IMG/VR virus record: IMGVR_UViG_3300028835_000265
Span: 1 to 22,225 of that record
Length of the DNA: 22,225 nt
Reading direction: 5' to 3' (one strand)
Source: a virus
A model generated the notes under the pieces. That model searched no databases. It was not told the origin of the DNA and saw only the letters and a program-made list of their open reading frames with translations. Position numbers and translations under genes: made by a program. Numbering within the stretch: the first letter of the stretch is position 1; every line of letters starts with the position of its first letter. Positions 5,661 through 12,532 of this stretch are shown piece after piece.

Positions 5661-6452
5661 ATGTCAGTATATTGGAAATCAGGGGCTACTGTGAAGTGGA
5701 CTGAGCCTCTGATTGGGGCCACGGTTCATTGGTATGGCCTTTATAAATGGAGTGCATTTGACTCAAGTTGGAAAATATTTAACGTAGATTCATTTGACTC
5801 CTCATGGCAGATACGTGCTGCGGCTGGATTTGATTCAGCTTGGAAGATTTTTAATACCAACACATTCGATTCATCTTGGAAGATTTATAATTTAGATTCT
5901 TTTAACTCTGCATGGAAAATCTTTAATGTTGATTCGTTCGATGCGGCTTGGAAAATCTATAACTTAAATGCTTTCAATTCAAGCTGGAAGATATTTAATC
6001 TTGACTCGTTTAATTCCAGTTGGAAGATATTTAATCTTGACTCATTCAATTCGAGTTGGAAAATTTATAATTTAGATTCGTTTAATTCGTCATGGAAAAT
6101 CTTTAATTCGACAGGGCAAGATTTTAGCTGGAAGATTTTTAACCTTGCTGCGTTCGACTCCAGTTGGAAGTTATACAATCTTGCAGATTTTGATAGTTCG
6201 TGGACAGTGATTGGGGTACAGTATGAGCCAATTACTTTAGTCAAAGTGAATCCATTACTTTTTACAATTGATGCGCATCCTTTGATTTTTCAATTCAAAT
6301 CATTTAATTCAACATTGCCAATAACTACACATACAGTAAAACCAGTTGACTTTTCAATCAGTGCGACTCCGGTAGAGACAGATATCAAAGCCCATCCGGT
6401 AGACACTGAGTTTGTAACAACAAAACATAACCATACAAGTGAGGTAATTTAA
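5661..6452 (+). CDS. Trp-repeat appendage protein (13 x 12 residues)
   Basis: This is a 263-residue protein. After a Trp-rich lead (W at 5, 13, 24 and 30), residues 33-188 are thirteen tandem 12-residue units. The consensus is F-[DN]-S-[SA]-W-K-I-[FY]-N-[LV]-[DN]-[SA]. Units 2, 11 and 13 are the most divergent. Each unit keeps its Trp, and Lys follows in 11 of 13. The tail (about 195-263) has weaker V-x-P-x-x-F and A-H/T-P-[LV] repeats and ends in H-N-H. There is no signal peptide or membrane segment. The stop shares a base with the next start. Its place among virion genes suggests a fibre or adhesin shaft, perhaps a beta-solenoid. The family is not recognised. The repeat DNA is AT-rich compared with its neighbours. 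Confidence 0.65.
   Translation: MSVYWKSGATVKWTEPLIGATVHWYGLYKWSAFDSSWKIFNVDSFDSSWQIRAAAGFDSAWKIFNTNTFDSSWKIYNLDSFNSAWKIFNVDSFDAAWKIYNLNAFNSSWKIFNLDSFNSSWKIFNLDSFNSSWKIYNLDSFNSSWKIFNSTGQDFSWKIFNLAAFDSSWKLYNLADFDSSWTVIGVQYEPITLVKVNPLLFTIDAHPLIFQFKSFNSTLPITTHTVKPVDFSISATPVETDIKAHPVDTEFVTTKHNHTSEVI
5757..6224 (+). repeat. Thirteen 36-bp coding repeats
   Basis: These are tandem 36-base units encoding the Trp motif. Units 7 to 9 (about 5973-6080) are nearly identical in protein and very close in DNA, while outer units have drifted. This fits expansion by unequal exchange in the middle of the array. Confidence 0.85.
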
Positions 6453-6934
6453 TGGCTGCTGTAATAGAATTTAGACTAACCGGTGGAGGCGCAAACGCTG
6501 ACCCAGATGCATCTTTAGGTGGTACCATGAGTTCCGTGGAAATCTCAGGAACAGTCATGAACAATCTATTTGATCATGTGGACGAAGATGAGGCTACACC
6601 CGGCGACATTGAGTACCGGGCGTTTGATATCTATAACTCCGGTGCCGATCAAGCTGATGATGTCACCCTGTGGATAGATGATGAAACTGCTTCAGGCGAT
6701 ACCGCAATTGATGTGGGTATTGACGCTACAGCTACGCAGGAACTGGCAGATGAAGACACAGCCCCGGACGCACCAGTTGTGACCTTTACCCATCCGACCA
6801 CTGAGGGTGCCGCTTTAGATTGTGGTGACATTGCTGCCTCTGCTGCGGTTCGTATTTTTGTCAGACGGACAGTAGGCGCTGCTGCGGTCAACCACAACAA
6901 TGATCTGTGCGGAATAACTGTACGTTTCGCTTAA
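6452..6934 (+). CDS. Conserved beta-rich phage virion protein
   Basis: This is a 160-residue protein. The N terminus has E-F-R-L-T-G-G-G-A-N-A-D-P-D-A-S-L-G-G, followed by N-N-L-F-D-H-V and E-Y-R-A-F-D-I-Y-N-S-G. Near the end is V-R-I-F-V-R-R-T-V-G-A-A-A and an N-N-D motif. This order of motifs matches a beta-sandwich phage protein family I recall from structural modules, of unknown exact role. Its ATG overlaps the last base of the upstream stop, so translation is likely coupled to the Trp-repeat protein. A decoration or fibre-linked part is inferred. Confidence 0.65.
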   Translation: MAAVIEFRLTGGGANADPDASLGGTMSSVEISGTVMNNLFDHVDEDEATPGDIEYRAFDIYNSGADQADDVTLWIDDETASGDTAIDVGIDATATQELADEDTAPDAPVVTFTHPTTEGAALDCGDIAASAAVRIFVRRTVGAAAVNHNNDLCGITVRFA

Positions 6935-6945
6935 AGGTGTAAGTT

Positions 6946-7731
6946 ATGCCAGACAAAAACTTTTACCCCGCTGTAGGTCTTCTTGGTGGAACCACGGATG
7001 ATCTGGATGGGATAGACGGAGCTATTCTACTTGACAATTACAAAAGTTTTACGTTTGACGGTGATGAGCTATTCCTGCATAATCTGGATGCGGCTTCTGG
7101 TGCGGGTGAATCAAGCCCCGGCATTATCGCCCCGGACAACAACCCCGGCTCCAAACGTTGGATACTGATTGACAAGTTACGATTAGCAGAAACGGGATCA
7201 GAGACATTTAAAATTGGATCAGCCGGTACGCTTGAATACAATCAGAGTTCCCCTGCCGGTACAACCGTGCTGGGTTACAATGGGTATTTTTATGCAACCC
7301 GTGTTTATAATGCGTATCTCTCTGACTATGCCGATTTTATTAAATTGGCTGGCCCTGATGCACAGCCCGGCTATTGCTATAAAGCGTCTTGGATAGGCGC
7401 AATGAAAGCCGATAAACGCTGTCAGGAAGGAATCTTAGGTATCTCCTCTGACGTGTACGGCATGGCAGTCGGCCAACGAAAAAGCCAAAGACAGGTGCCT
7501 CTCGCAGTTGCGGGATGGGTGCTTGCTCACATAGACAATAAGCGTTATCACCCCGGTACGGTGCTGACCAGCAATAAGCATGGTGAGCTTACAAAGATGC
7601 GGTGGTATGAAAAGATTATTCATCCAGATAGAATTGTGGCCGTTTACATTGGCAAAGAACCAAACATCATCTGGGGGCCACCGGGAAATGAGGTTGAGGT
7701 TAACGGAAGGCATTGGGTAAAGGTAAAATAA
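6946..7731 (+). CDS. Appendage protein with probable Peptidase_G2-type C-terminal domain
   Basis: This is a 261-residue protein. Residues 1-75 are fibre-like, ending D-N-N-P-G-S-K-R-W-I-L-I. Residues about 95-261 resemble the Peptidase_G2 / intramolecular chaperone autocleavage domain of phage neck and tail appendages. They include Y-F-Y-A-T-R-V-Y-N-A-Y-L-S-D-Y-A-D-F, then Q-E-G-I-L-G-I-S-S-D, V-P-L-A-V-A-G-W-V and G-x-V-L-T-S. Such domains help fold trimeric fibres and then cut themselves off. The S-D-Y-A-D segment is the best match to that family. The gene lies between virion genes and ends 1 base before the Cys-repeat gene. Similarity was judged by eye. Confidence 0.6.
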   Translation: MPDKNFYPAVGLLGGTTDDLDGIDGAILLDNYKSFTFDGDELFLHNLDAASGAGESSPGIIAPDNNPGSKRWILIDKLRLAETGSETFKIGSAGTLEYNQSSPAGTTVLGYNGYFYATRVYNAYLSDYADFIKLAGPDAQPGYCYKASWIGAMKADKRCQEGILGISSDVYGMAVGQRKSQRQVPLAVAGWVLAHIDNKRYHPGTVLTSNKHGELTKMRWYEKIIHPDRIVAVYIGKEPNIIWGPPGNEVEVNGRHWVKVK

Positions 7732-7732
7732 A

Positions 7733-8587
7733 ATGGCTCAACAAACATGGACTGACCCTTCTTATGCGGTGACATTCAAGCCAGTTCATGCAGACGAACT
7801 GCAAGATGCCATTAATGCATGGGAAGCCGCTTACGGTATTTCGTTAACAACCTTCACGGATGAAGAGCCAACAACGAATACACGGATAGATGCGCTTCTC
7901 TTCACAGAAATGCAAGATGCTTTAGATGCTCTCAAGACCTTAATTGGTGAGGGTACATTCACATGGACAGCGGCAGCGGGGTATATATTTGGAAGCATCC
8001 CAATGACAGATGGGGGTGATCCGCTGGTTGAAGAAGTCAGAGACAACATGAACTATATACAGAATGGCAAGTGCTATCAATGCCATAACTGTGATACTGA
8101 TACCTGCGGCTGTGATGCTACATGTGATGGATATGTCTGTAATTGTGATGCCTCCTGTGATGGGAATGTTGACTGTACTTGTAATGCTTCGTGCTTTGGT
8201 TATTCAGCATGCTCGTGCAATAGCGCTTGCTACGGAAACGTAAATTGCTCATGCAATAATACCTGTCATGGATATGGGGCATGCTCATGCAACGGCGCTT
8301 GTAACAGTCAATCGTGTAAGGCTGATTCATGTAATTGTGACTTTTCATGTCAGGGTCATTCGGCTTGCTCATGCAATAATACATGTTACGGAAACGTAAA
8401 TTGCTCCTGCAATAGCGCCTGTTTTGGATACTCAGCTTGTAGCTGTGATTCATCTTGTGATGGAAATGTTGACTGTACGTGTGATTCAGTTTGTAACAAT
8501 GAGGGTGCGTGTTCTTGTGATGTGACGTGCTTTACCGATGTATGTGTTCAATGTCACGTTGCAGCTTATGAGTATCCTTGGACATAA
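7733..8587 (+). CDS. Virion-type protein with 42-Cys tandem repeat tract
   Basis: This is a 284-residue protein. Residues 1-110 contain two related phage-fibre segments (W-T-D-P/W-T-A-A starts, then H-A-D-E-L-Q-D-A-I-N and L-V-E-E-V-R-D-N-M), a typical virion attachment module. Residues 114-274 contain 42 Cys by my count. The basic unit is 12 residues, C-x-C-x-x-x-C-x-G-x-x-x. Two units make a 24-residue super-repeat, G-N-V-[DN]-C-[ST]-C then G-Y-[SG]-A-C-S-C. There is no signal peptide. The next genes are a membrane protein, a PanC-like enzyme and a radical SAM/SPASM enzyme, so the tract is a candidate modification substrate. Disulfide or metal binding are alternatives. Confidence 0.7.
   Translation: MAQQTWTDPSYAVTFKPVHADELQDAINAWEAAYGISLTTFTDEEPTTNTRIDALLFTEMQDALDALKTLIGEGTFTWTAAAGYIFGSIPMTDGGDPLVEEVRDNMNYIQNGKCYQCHNCDTDTCGCDATCDGYVCNCDASCDGNVDCTCNASCFGYSACSCNSACYGNVNCSCNNTCHGYGACSCNGACNSQSCKADSCNCDFSCQGHSACSCNNTCYGNVNCSCNSACFGYSACSCDSSCDGNVDCTCDSVCNNEGACSCDVTCFTDVCVQCHVAAYEYPWT
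8072..8554 (+). repeat. Cys-codon tandem repeat tract
   Basis: The tract has about 36-base units with a 72-base higher order. The 20-base word TACGGAAACGTAAATTGCTC occurs exactly at 8231-8250 and 8387-8406. A 16-base word TTGCTCATGCAATAAT occurs at 8245-8260 and 8365-8380. These point to recent internal duplication. Confidence 0.85.
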
Positions 8588-8618
8588 ATTTTAAATTAGT
8601 GTTAGGAGGGAAACTAAG

Positions 8619-9650
8619 GTGTGGAATTGGATTAAAGATAAATTTAACAAATTGAAAAGCATCAGTTATGATTGGCTACCGCTATCAGGCATGGTGCTAA
8701 TTGTCTATATGATTCAGCGAGGATTTTCTGCCATAGCAAAATCAGGTGTGGTGGAAATGAACTTGAAACAAGGAATGGGGATTTTCTTTACAACCGTTTC
8801 CTTATCAGTTCTGGCACTTGGCTTTATGAGCGATCGTGTGAAAGCACATTACCTAATAGCCGCTGCCACCTTTGCGGGTGTCTTAGGTATTCTTGGAGCA
8901 GCCTTTAACATGTGGCTGTTTGGAATCGGTCTGGGACTCGCAGCCGCAGCAGTTAAGATACTGCCGTTTGCAGTGCCGCTAAAGAATAAGGATAGTGAGA
9001 TTGACTCATTACGAGTTGCACCACAAGCATCAGCCAAGACTTTCGGAAGTGCCCTTTTCTATTTGCTACTGGCCGCTGTAGTCAAAGCCGCTGGCTTTAG
9101 TATGTTCGCAGCAGCAGCAGCCGCACTCTTTGCCTTCTTTGGTACATGGGCTTCGTTCGCAGTTAAAGATCATTCGTTCAAACTTCTATCATGGAGTAAA
9201 ACGAAGGTTGCGGAATTGCTCAAGACTCCGAAGTGGTGGTACTGGACAGCTTGGCATACGATCATCGGATGCGTGTATTATCTCTGTATCACAAAGGTGA
9301 TCCCGGCATTCATGACTTTTGGTATGACCAAGATGGAAGCCATTTACGCTTTTGGTATTGCAGCCCTAAGCACAGCGCTACTTCGTTGGCCCGGTGCTTG
9401 GTTAGGTACCAAGATCGGATACTGGAGAGCAATGTTGATTGCTGGTGTATGGCAGCTTGCTAATATCTGGCTGTTGATTAATCACCCCATAATTGGGCTA
9501 CCGTCCTTTTTCATTGGGATTCAACTAAACACTCAAAACTATTGGGCCTGTGCGAAGGAATGGTTCAAAGGCGACAAACTTGGTACCGCAATCGGAATGG
9601 CCTTTGTCATAACCTATATCGCTTTGGGCTTCACTTTTGGAAGATGGTAA
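8619..9650 (+). CDS. MFS-like multi-span membrane transporter
   Basis: This 343-residue, highly hydrophobic protein has about 11 membrane segments, at roughly residues 19-40, 52-72, 76-96, 98-121, 143-182 (two), 206-230, 240-262, 266-286, 290-307 and 323-343. The loop after segment 2 reads L-G-F-M-S-D-R-V-K-A-H-Y, close to the major facilitator motif A (G-x-x-x-D-R-x-G-R-R). The start is GTG with a strong GGAGGG site upstream. No nearer ATG fits. The following gene begins 1 base after its stop. Substrate unknown. It could move a precursor or product of the two enzymes downstream. A transporter inside a phage structural module is unusual. Confidence 0.6.
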   Translation: MWNWIKDKFNKLKSISYDWLPLSGMVLIVYMIQRGFSAIAKSGVVEMNLKQGMGIFFTTVSLSVLALGFMSDRVKAHYLIAAATFAGVLGILGAAFNMWLFGIGLGLAAAAVKILPFAVPLKNKDSEIDSLRVAPQASAKTFGSALFYLLLAAVVKAAGFSMFAAAAAALFAFFGTWASFAVKDHSFKLLSWSKTKVAELLKTPKWWYWTAWHTIIGCVYYLCITKVIPAFMTFGMTKMEAIYAFGIAALSTALLRWPGAWLGTKIGYWRAMLIAGVWQLANIWLLINHPIIGLPSFFIGIQLNTQNYWACAKEWFKGDKLGTAIGMAFVITYIALGFTFGRW

Positions 9651-9651
9651 A

Positions 9652-10539
9652 ATGGAAGTCATTAATCGGGAACAGGAATATAATCTAATCGCTGATCATG
9701 CTAACAATCCGATCGTTCACTTTGGATTGCAGGGCAAGAATGTATCATACCTACACGCTGGGCATGCGTGGATGATATCAGAGATTAAACGCTTGCGGCC
9801 AGACGCAAAAATAGTCGTAAAGATATTTATGCCAATTCTCGAACTCTTTACCCTGTCAGGTTGGTTAGATGGTGGAGATAGCTTTCACCCAAACTACCTC
9901 AAGCCCTATGAGCAAGATGCCCTTTTAGAGTGGTGTACCAACCACGGAATTGACTACGTTTTAGAAATGAGTCTGGAAGAGTTCACACCGTGGCATAATG
10001 ATAAAGATCGAATGGGCGCAGCAGTCATGCTCCCTCTACATAATTTAGACTTTGATGCGCTTTACAAACCGTTTGATAAAATTGTGGAGAAAGCAGATAA
10101 GATTATGCTTGATGATGAATTAGATATTTTTCATAATAAAATGATTGTTGGTCTTTTGCGATCGCATTTGATTGCGGCTCTTTCCGGTGCAGTTGATTAT
10201 AAAATTAAGGCTTCTGGAAAAAGAGATTTGTATATGAACATGGCCAAGGAATACATTTATAAAACTTATTCCAAGTATGAAGACTATCTTTTAATTGACC
10301 CGTACATAGATGAGGACTATGGTGTGCCTGTAAGTAGCTCCCGGCTTCTCATTGATGGTGCCGATGATTTTACCAAAGAGGAAAAGGCTAAAGTCAAAAA
10401 GGCAGCCTTGGATTTTTTAGACGACAAAACTGAACCCACTTTTAAATATACACCGAAATGGTTAAAGGGTTTATCATACTCAAAACTCAGCTACCAGCTA
10501 CCAACTGGCCGTTGGCTGGCAATACGAAAAATTAAGTAA
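9652..10539 (+). CDS. Pantothenate synthetase (PanC)-like HxGH ligase-fold enzyme
   Basis: This is a 295-residue protein, close to the usual PanC length. Residues 33-40 read Y-L-H-A-G-H-A-W. This matches the H-x-G-H nucleotide-binding signature of PanC, which usually appears as L-H-E-G-H-L-S-L. The I-V-V-K-I-F-M-P strand that follows matches the PanC V-V-V-S-I-F-V-N region. Residues 188-192 (S-G-K-R-D) and 227-234 (V-S-S-S-R-L-L-I) match the PanC G-E-K-D and M-S-S-R-N regions loosely. PanC joins pantoate and beta-alanine through an acyl-adenylate. This copy is divergent, so another acid-amine ligation or nucleotidyl transfer is possible. ATG 9652 was chosen over TTG 9637. The middle of the gene is markedly AT-rich. 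Confidence 0.6.
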   Translation: MEVINREQEYNLIADHANNPIVHFGLQGKNVSYLHAGHAWMISEIKRLRPDAKIVVKIFMPILELFTLSGWLDGGDSFHPNYLKPYEQDALLEWCTNHGIDYVLEMSLEEFTPWHNDKDRMGAAVMLPLHNLDFDALYKPFDKIVEKADKIMLDDELDIFHNKMIVGLLRSHLIAALSGAVDYKIKASGKRDLYMNMAKEYIYKTYSKYEDYLLIDPYIDEDYGVPVSSSRLLIDGADDFTKEEKAKVKKAALDFLDDKTEPTFKYTPKWLKGLSYSKLSYQLPTGRWLAIRKIK

Positions 10540-10547
10540 GGAGATAT

Positions 10548-11987
10548 ATGATGGAGGGATTATCATCCTGCACCCTTGATTTAACAGAGGGTTGTAACTT
10601 AGCGTGTGATTATTGTTTCACACATTCGCAGCATAAATCGAAGCATCTCACAATTGACATGGGAAAGCGGATACTTGATTGGTGGATGCCTCAAACGTCC
10701 ACTGACAGGCCTCTGAGTGTCACATGGTGGGGTGGGGAGCCATTAATCCGATGGGATACCCTACAAGAGTTGACGTACTATGCTGAGGCCAAGGCCAAAG
10801 AGTTAGGTCGAGAGGTTTCTTTTGGTGGTACCACAAACGGTGTTCTTTACACACCAGACAGAGTGAAGTGGTGTCTGGAGCATAAGTCACTGTTTATGAT
10901 ATCTATGGATGGCCTAAGAGATCAACATGACGCTCACCGTTGCTTTAAAAACGGTACTGGCTCATGGGATAAGGTAGTTGAAAATGTGCGTCTGGCCTTA
11001 GCGGTTGTACCGTCTACAAAGGTGCGTATGTCGCTGCATGCAGATCACGTTAAAGACTTTTTTAAATCTATAAAATTTATGTTTGAAGATTTGGGATTAC
11101 AGGAAGCAATTTATTCTCCGGTCTATGAGTCTAATTGGACACCTGAGAATCTTAAAATTGCGGCAGAGCAACTTGCGTTGACTGTAGAGTACCAAGTCGA
11201 GCGGGTTAAGAAAGGGTTACCTGCTACAATCAAACACCTTAATGATGAAGCCATTGGTAACGGTGGGCCGAAGTATAATCCATGCGGTGCCGGGACTCAT
11301 TATATGTCATGGTCAGTAGACGGGTATGGTTTTCCGTGTCACCGATTTAACAAACACGGGTTATCCGCTAACGAAAAAGCAGCGTCACCAACGTGTATCG
11401 CTCAACCAAAGGGAGACTCGTTCGAATGGATAAACCGGGACTTCCTTGACGAGTTCGACTTTATCAACGATCCCTGCACAAGCTGTCAGAAGTGCGAGAT
11501 TTGGGGTGCGGGTAAATCGGGCTGCAACGGCGGGTGCTATGCAACCAATTACGACTTTACGGGTGACATACGTAAACAGCCTAAAGTTGAATGTGCGTTC
11601 ACCAAAGTCCAGCACGAAGCGGGGTTATTGCTCCGGGCCAAAGCCAAAGAAGCTGGTGTGAGTTTAATGCAGAGTCCTCAACAGCATAAGCCTAAAGGCT
11701 GCGTTTGTTTTAACATGTGTTATTCAGAAGGAACCGATAGGGAGATCATCCATTTAGACCGAAGCTCTGAAAGGGCTTGCGTATGCGACCATACAAACTA
11801 CACGGGTAGTACAGAGGCTCAGGCCCGACCTATTCAGAACCGTTTTGCGGATCGGGAAATACTTACAAAGTTCTTGAACCTGAGTAAACGGATATTGGCT
11901 AACCCAGAGGGTGATGAAAAACAGCGTGAACTCTCAAACGACATTTTAAACAAAACGATAAGGATGATAGAAAATGCCAGATTTTGA
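10548..11987 (+). CDS. Radical SAM/SPASM peptide-maturase-like enzyme
   Basis: This is a 479-residue protein. C16-x3-C20-x2-C23 is the radical SAM cluster motif (C-N-L-A-C-D-Y-C). G62-G-E-P is the SAM-binding motif. A SPASM-type auxiliary cluster region follows, with C246 (C-G-A-G), C264 (P-C-H-R-F), C310, C313 and C316 (C-x2-C-x2-C), C326 and C330 (C-x3-C) and C349. SPASM enzymes make thioether or carbon cross-links in peptides or formylglycine in proteins. An extra tail carries C385, C387, C391, C411 and C413. An AAGGAGAT site precedes the ATG, right after the PanC-like gene. It ends in the only TGA stop and overlaps the next gene by 14 bases. The substrate is inferred to be the Cys-repeat protein. 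Confidence 0.85.
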   Translation: MMEGLSSCTLDLTEGCNLACDYCFTHSQHKSKHLTIDMGKRILDWWMPQTSTDRPLSVTWWGGEPLIRWDTLQELTYYAEAKAKELGREVSFGGTTNGVLYTPDRVKWCLEHKSLFMISMDGLRDQHDAHRCFKNGTGSWDKVVENVRLALAVVPSTKVRMSLHADHVKDFFKSIKFMFEDLGLQEAIYSPVYESNWTPENLKIAAEQLALTVEYQVERVKKGLPATIKHLNDEAIGNGGPKYNPCGAGTHYMSWSVDGYGFPCHRFNKHGLSANEKAASPTCIAQPKGDSFEWINRDFLDEFDFINDPCTSCQKCEIWGAGKSGCNGGCYATNYDFTGDIRKQPKVECAFTKVQHEAGLLLRAKAKEAGVSLMQSPQQHKPKGCVCFNMCYSEGTDREIIHLDRSSERACVCDHTNYTGSTEAQARPIQNRFADREILTKFLNLSKRILANPEGDEKQRELSNDILNKTIRMIENARF

Positions 11988-12333
11988 ACGTAAAACAATA
12001 GAGGTCAGATATTACAGTGATGATTACGGCCCACATAATTTTGACATGGAAGAAGCCCTACCAACAGGTACGGTACTTTCCTCAGCAACCGTCAAAAGTT
12101 ATCTTGGCAAAGTCGATAAGGAAGACGCAATCGCTGATCAGACAGAGACAACTTCTGAATTGATTAACGATTCAAAATCCATCGTAATCTCTGATTATAT
12201 CATTTCTGTTTACTTCGAGTATCCGTCTACCGCAGCTTACAAGAGCGGTCAGAAGCATACGGTTATATTTGAAGTCACCTTGGACAATGGCGCAAAGCAC
12301 AATTACTACTTTCAGTATGCAAGAGTGTTTTAA
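11974..12333 (+). CDS. Small beta-rich virion-type protein
   Basis: This 119-residue protein has alternating strands and no membrane segment. Motifs include A-L-P-T-G-T-V-L-S-S-A-T-V and F-E-V-T-L-D-N-G near the end, a pattern common in small Ig-like or beta-sandwich phage structural proteins. Its start overlaps the radical SAM gene by 14 bases, with a GGATGATAG stretch acting as ribosome binding site, so the two are probably translationally coupled. It marks the return to the structural programme before the terminase. Exact role unknown. Confidence 0.6.
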   Translation: MPDFERKTIEVRYYSDDYGPHNFDMEEALPTGTVLSSATVKSYLGKVDKEDAIADQTETTSELINDSKSIVISDYIISVYFEYPSTAAYKSGQKHTVIFEVTLDNGAKHNYYFQYARVF

Positions 12334-12532
12334 GATCATGCGGGATCATTGCGCCTTTGCGAAGTTAAATGGTAGTGGTCGGTGTATAGCTGACTGTCAC
12401 CGTAACTTAAAGGTGGGTTTTAAACATGACTGCGAAGGAATTACTCGTGAGCGAGAAGAGCATTTAGAAATCGAAGGACGTGAATATCAACTTGGGGGGA
12501 GATTTAAAAAGAATCATGGAACTAAACTATAG
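12317..12532 (+). CDS. Small Cys/His-containing protein, start uncertain
   Basis: The open frame overlaps both neighbours. Met codons at 12317 and 12338 are the likely starts, giving 71 or 64 residues. The product has C-x-I-A-D-C-H and H-D-C-E patterns and a charged C-terminal half, which would suit a small zinc-binding protein. No strong ribosome binding site is seen for either start. It ends in TAG, the only such stop here, and overlaps the terminase start by 17 bases. The 180-base gap it fills otherwise holds nothing. It could be spurious. Confidence 0.45.
   Translation: MQECFKIMRDHCAFAKLNGSGRCIADCHRNLKVGFKHDCEGITREREEHLEIEGREYQLGGRFKKNHGTKL
12494..12502 (+). promoter_or_regulatory. Ribosome binding site deciding the terminase start
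   Basis: GGGGGGAGA lies upstream of ATG 12516, with a somewhat long spacing of about 13 bases. The in-frame GTG at 12480 has its only purine-rich stretch touching the start, so ATG 12516 is preferred. Confidence 0.55.

Noticed and set aside
8118-8453. Long open frame on the - strand across the Cys tract
   Set aside because: It is an artefact of the repeat composition of the Cys codons on the other strand. It has no start signal and no plausible protein character.
8072-8554. Cys tract as a CRISPR-like or non-coding repeat array
   Set aside because: Repeats are in frame, vary mainly in ways that keep Cys, and continue from a fibre-like N-terminal domain, so they are coding.
10548-11987. Radical SAM gene as a QueE-type deazaguanine DNA modification enzyme, common in phages
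   Set aside because: Length, SPASM-type Cys clusters and C-x3-C-x2-C with G-G-E-P fit a peptide maturase. QueE is much shorter, and no other preQ0 pathway genes are present.
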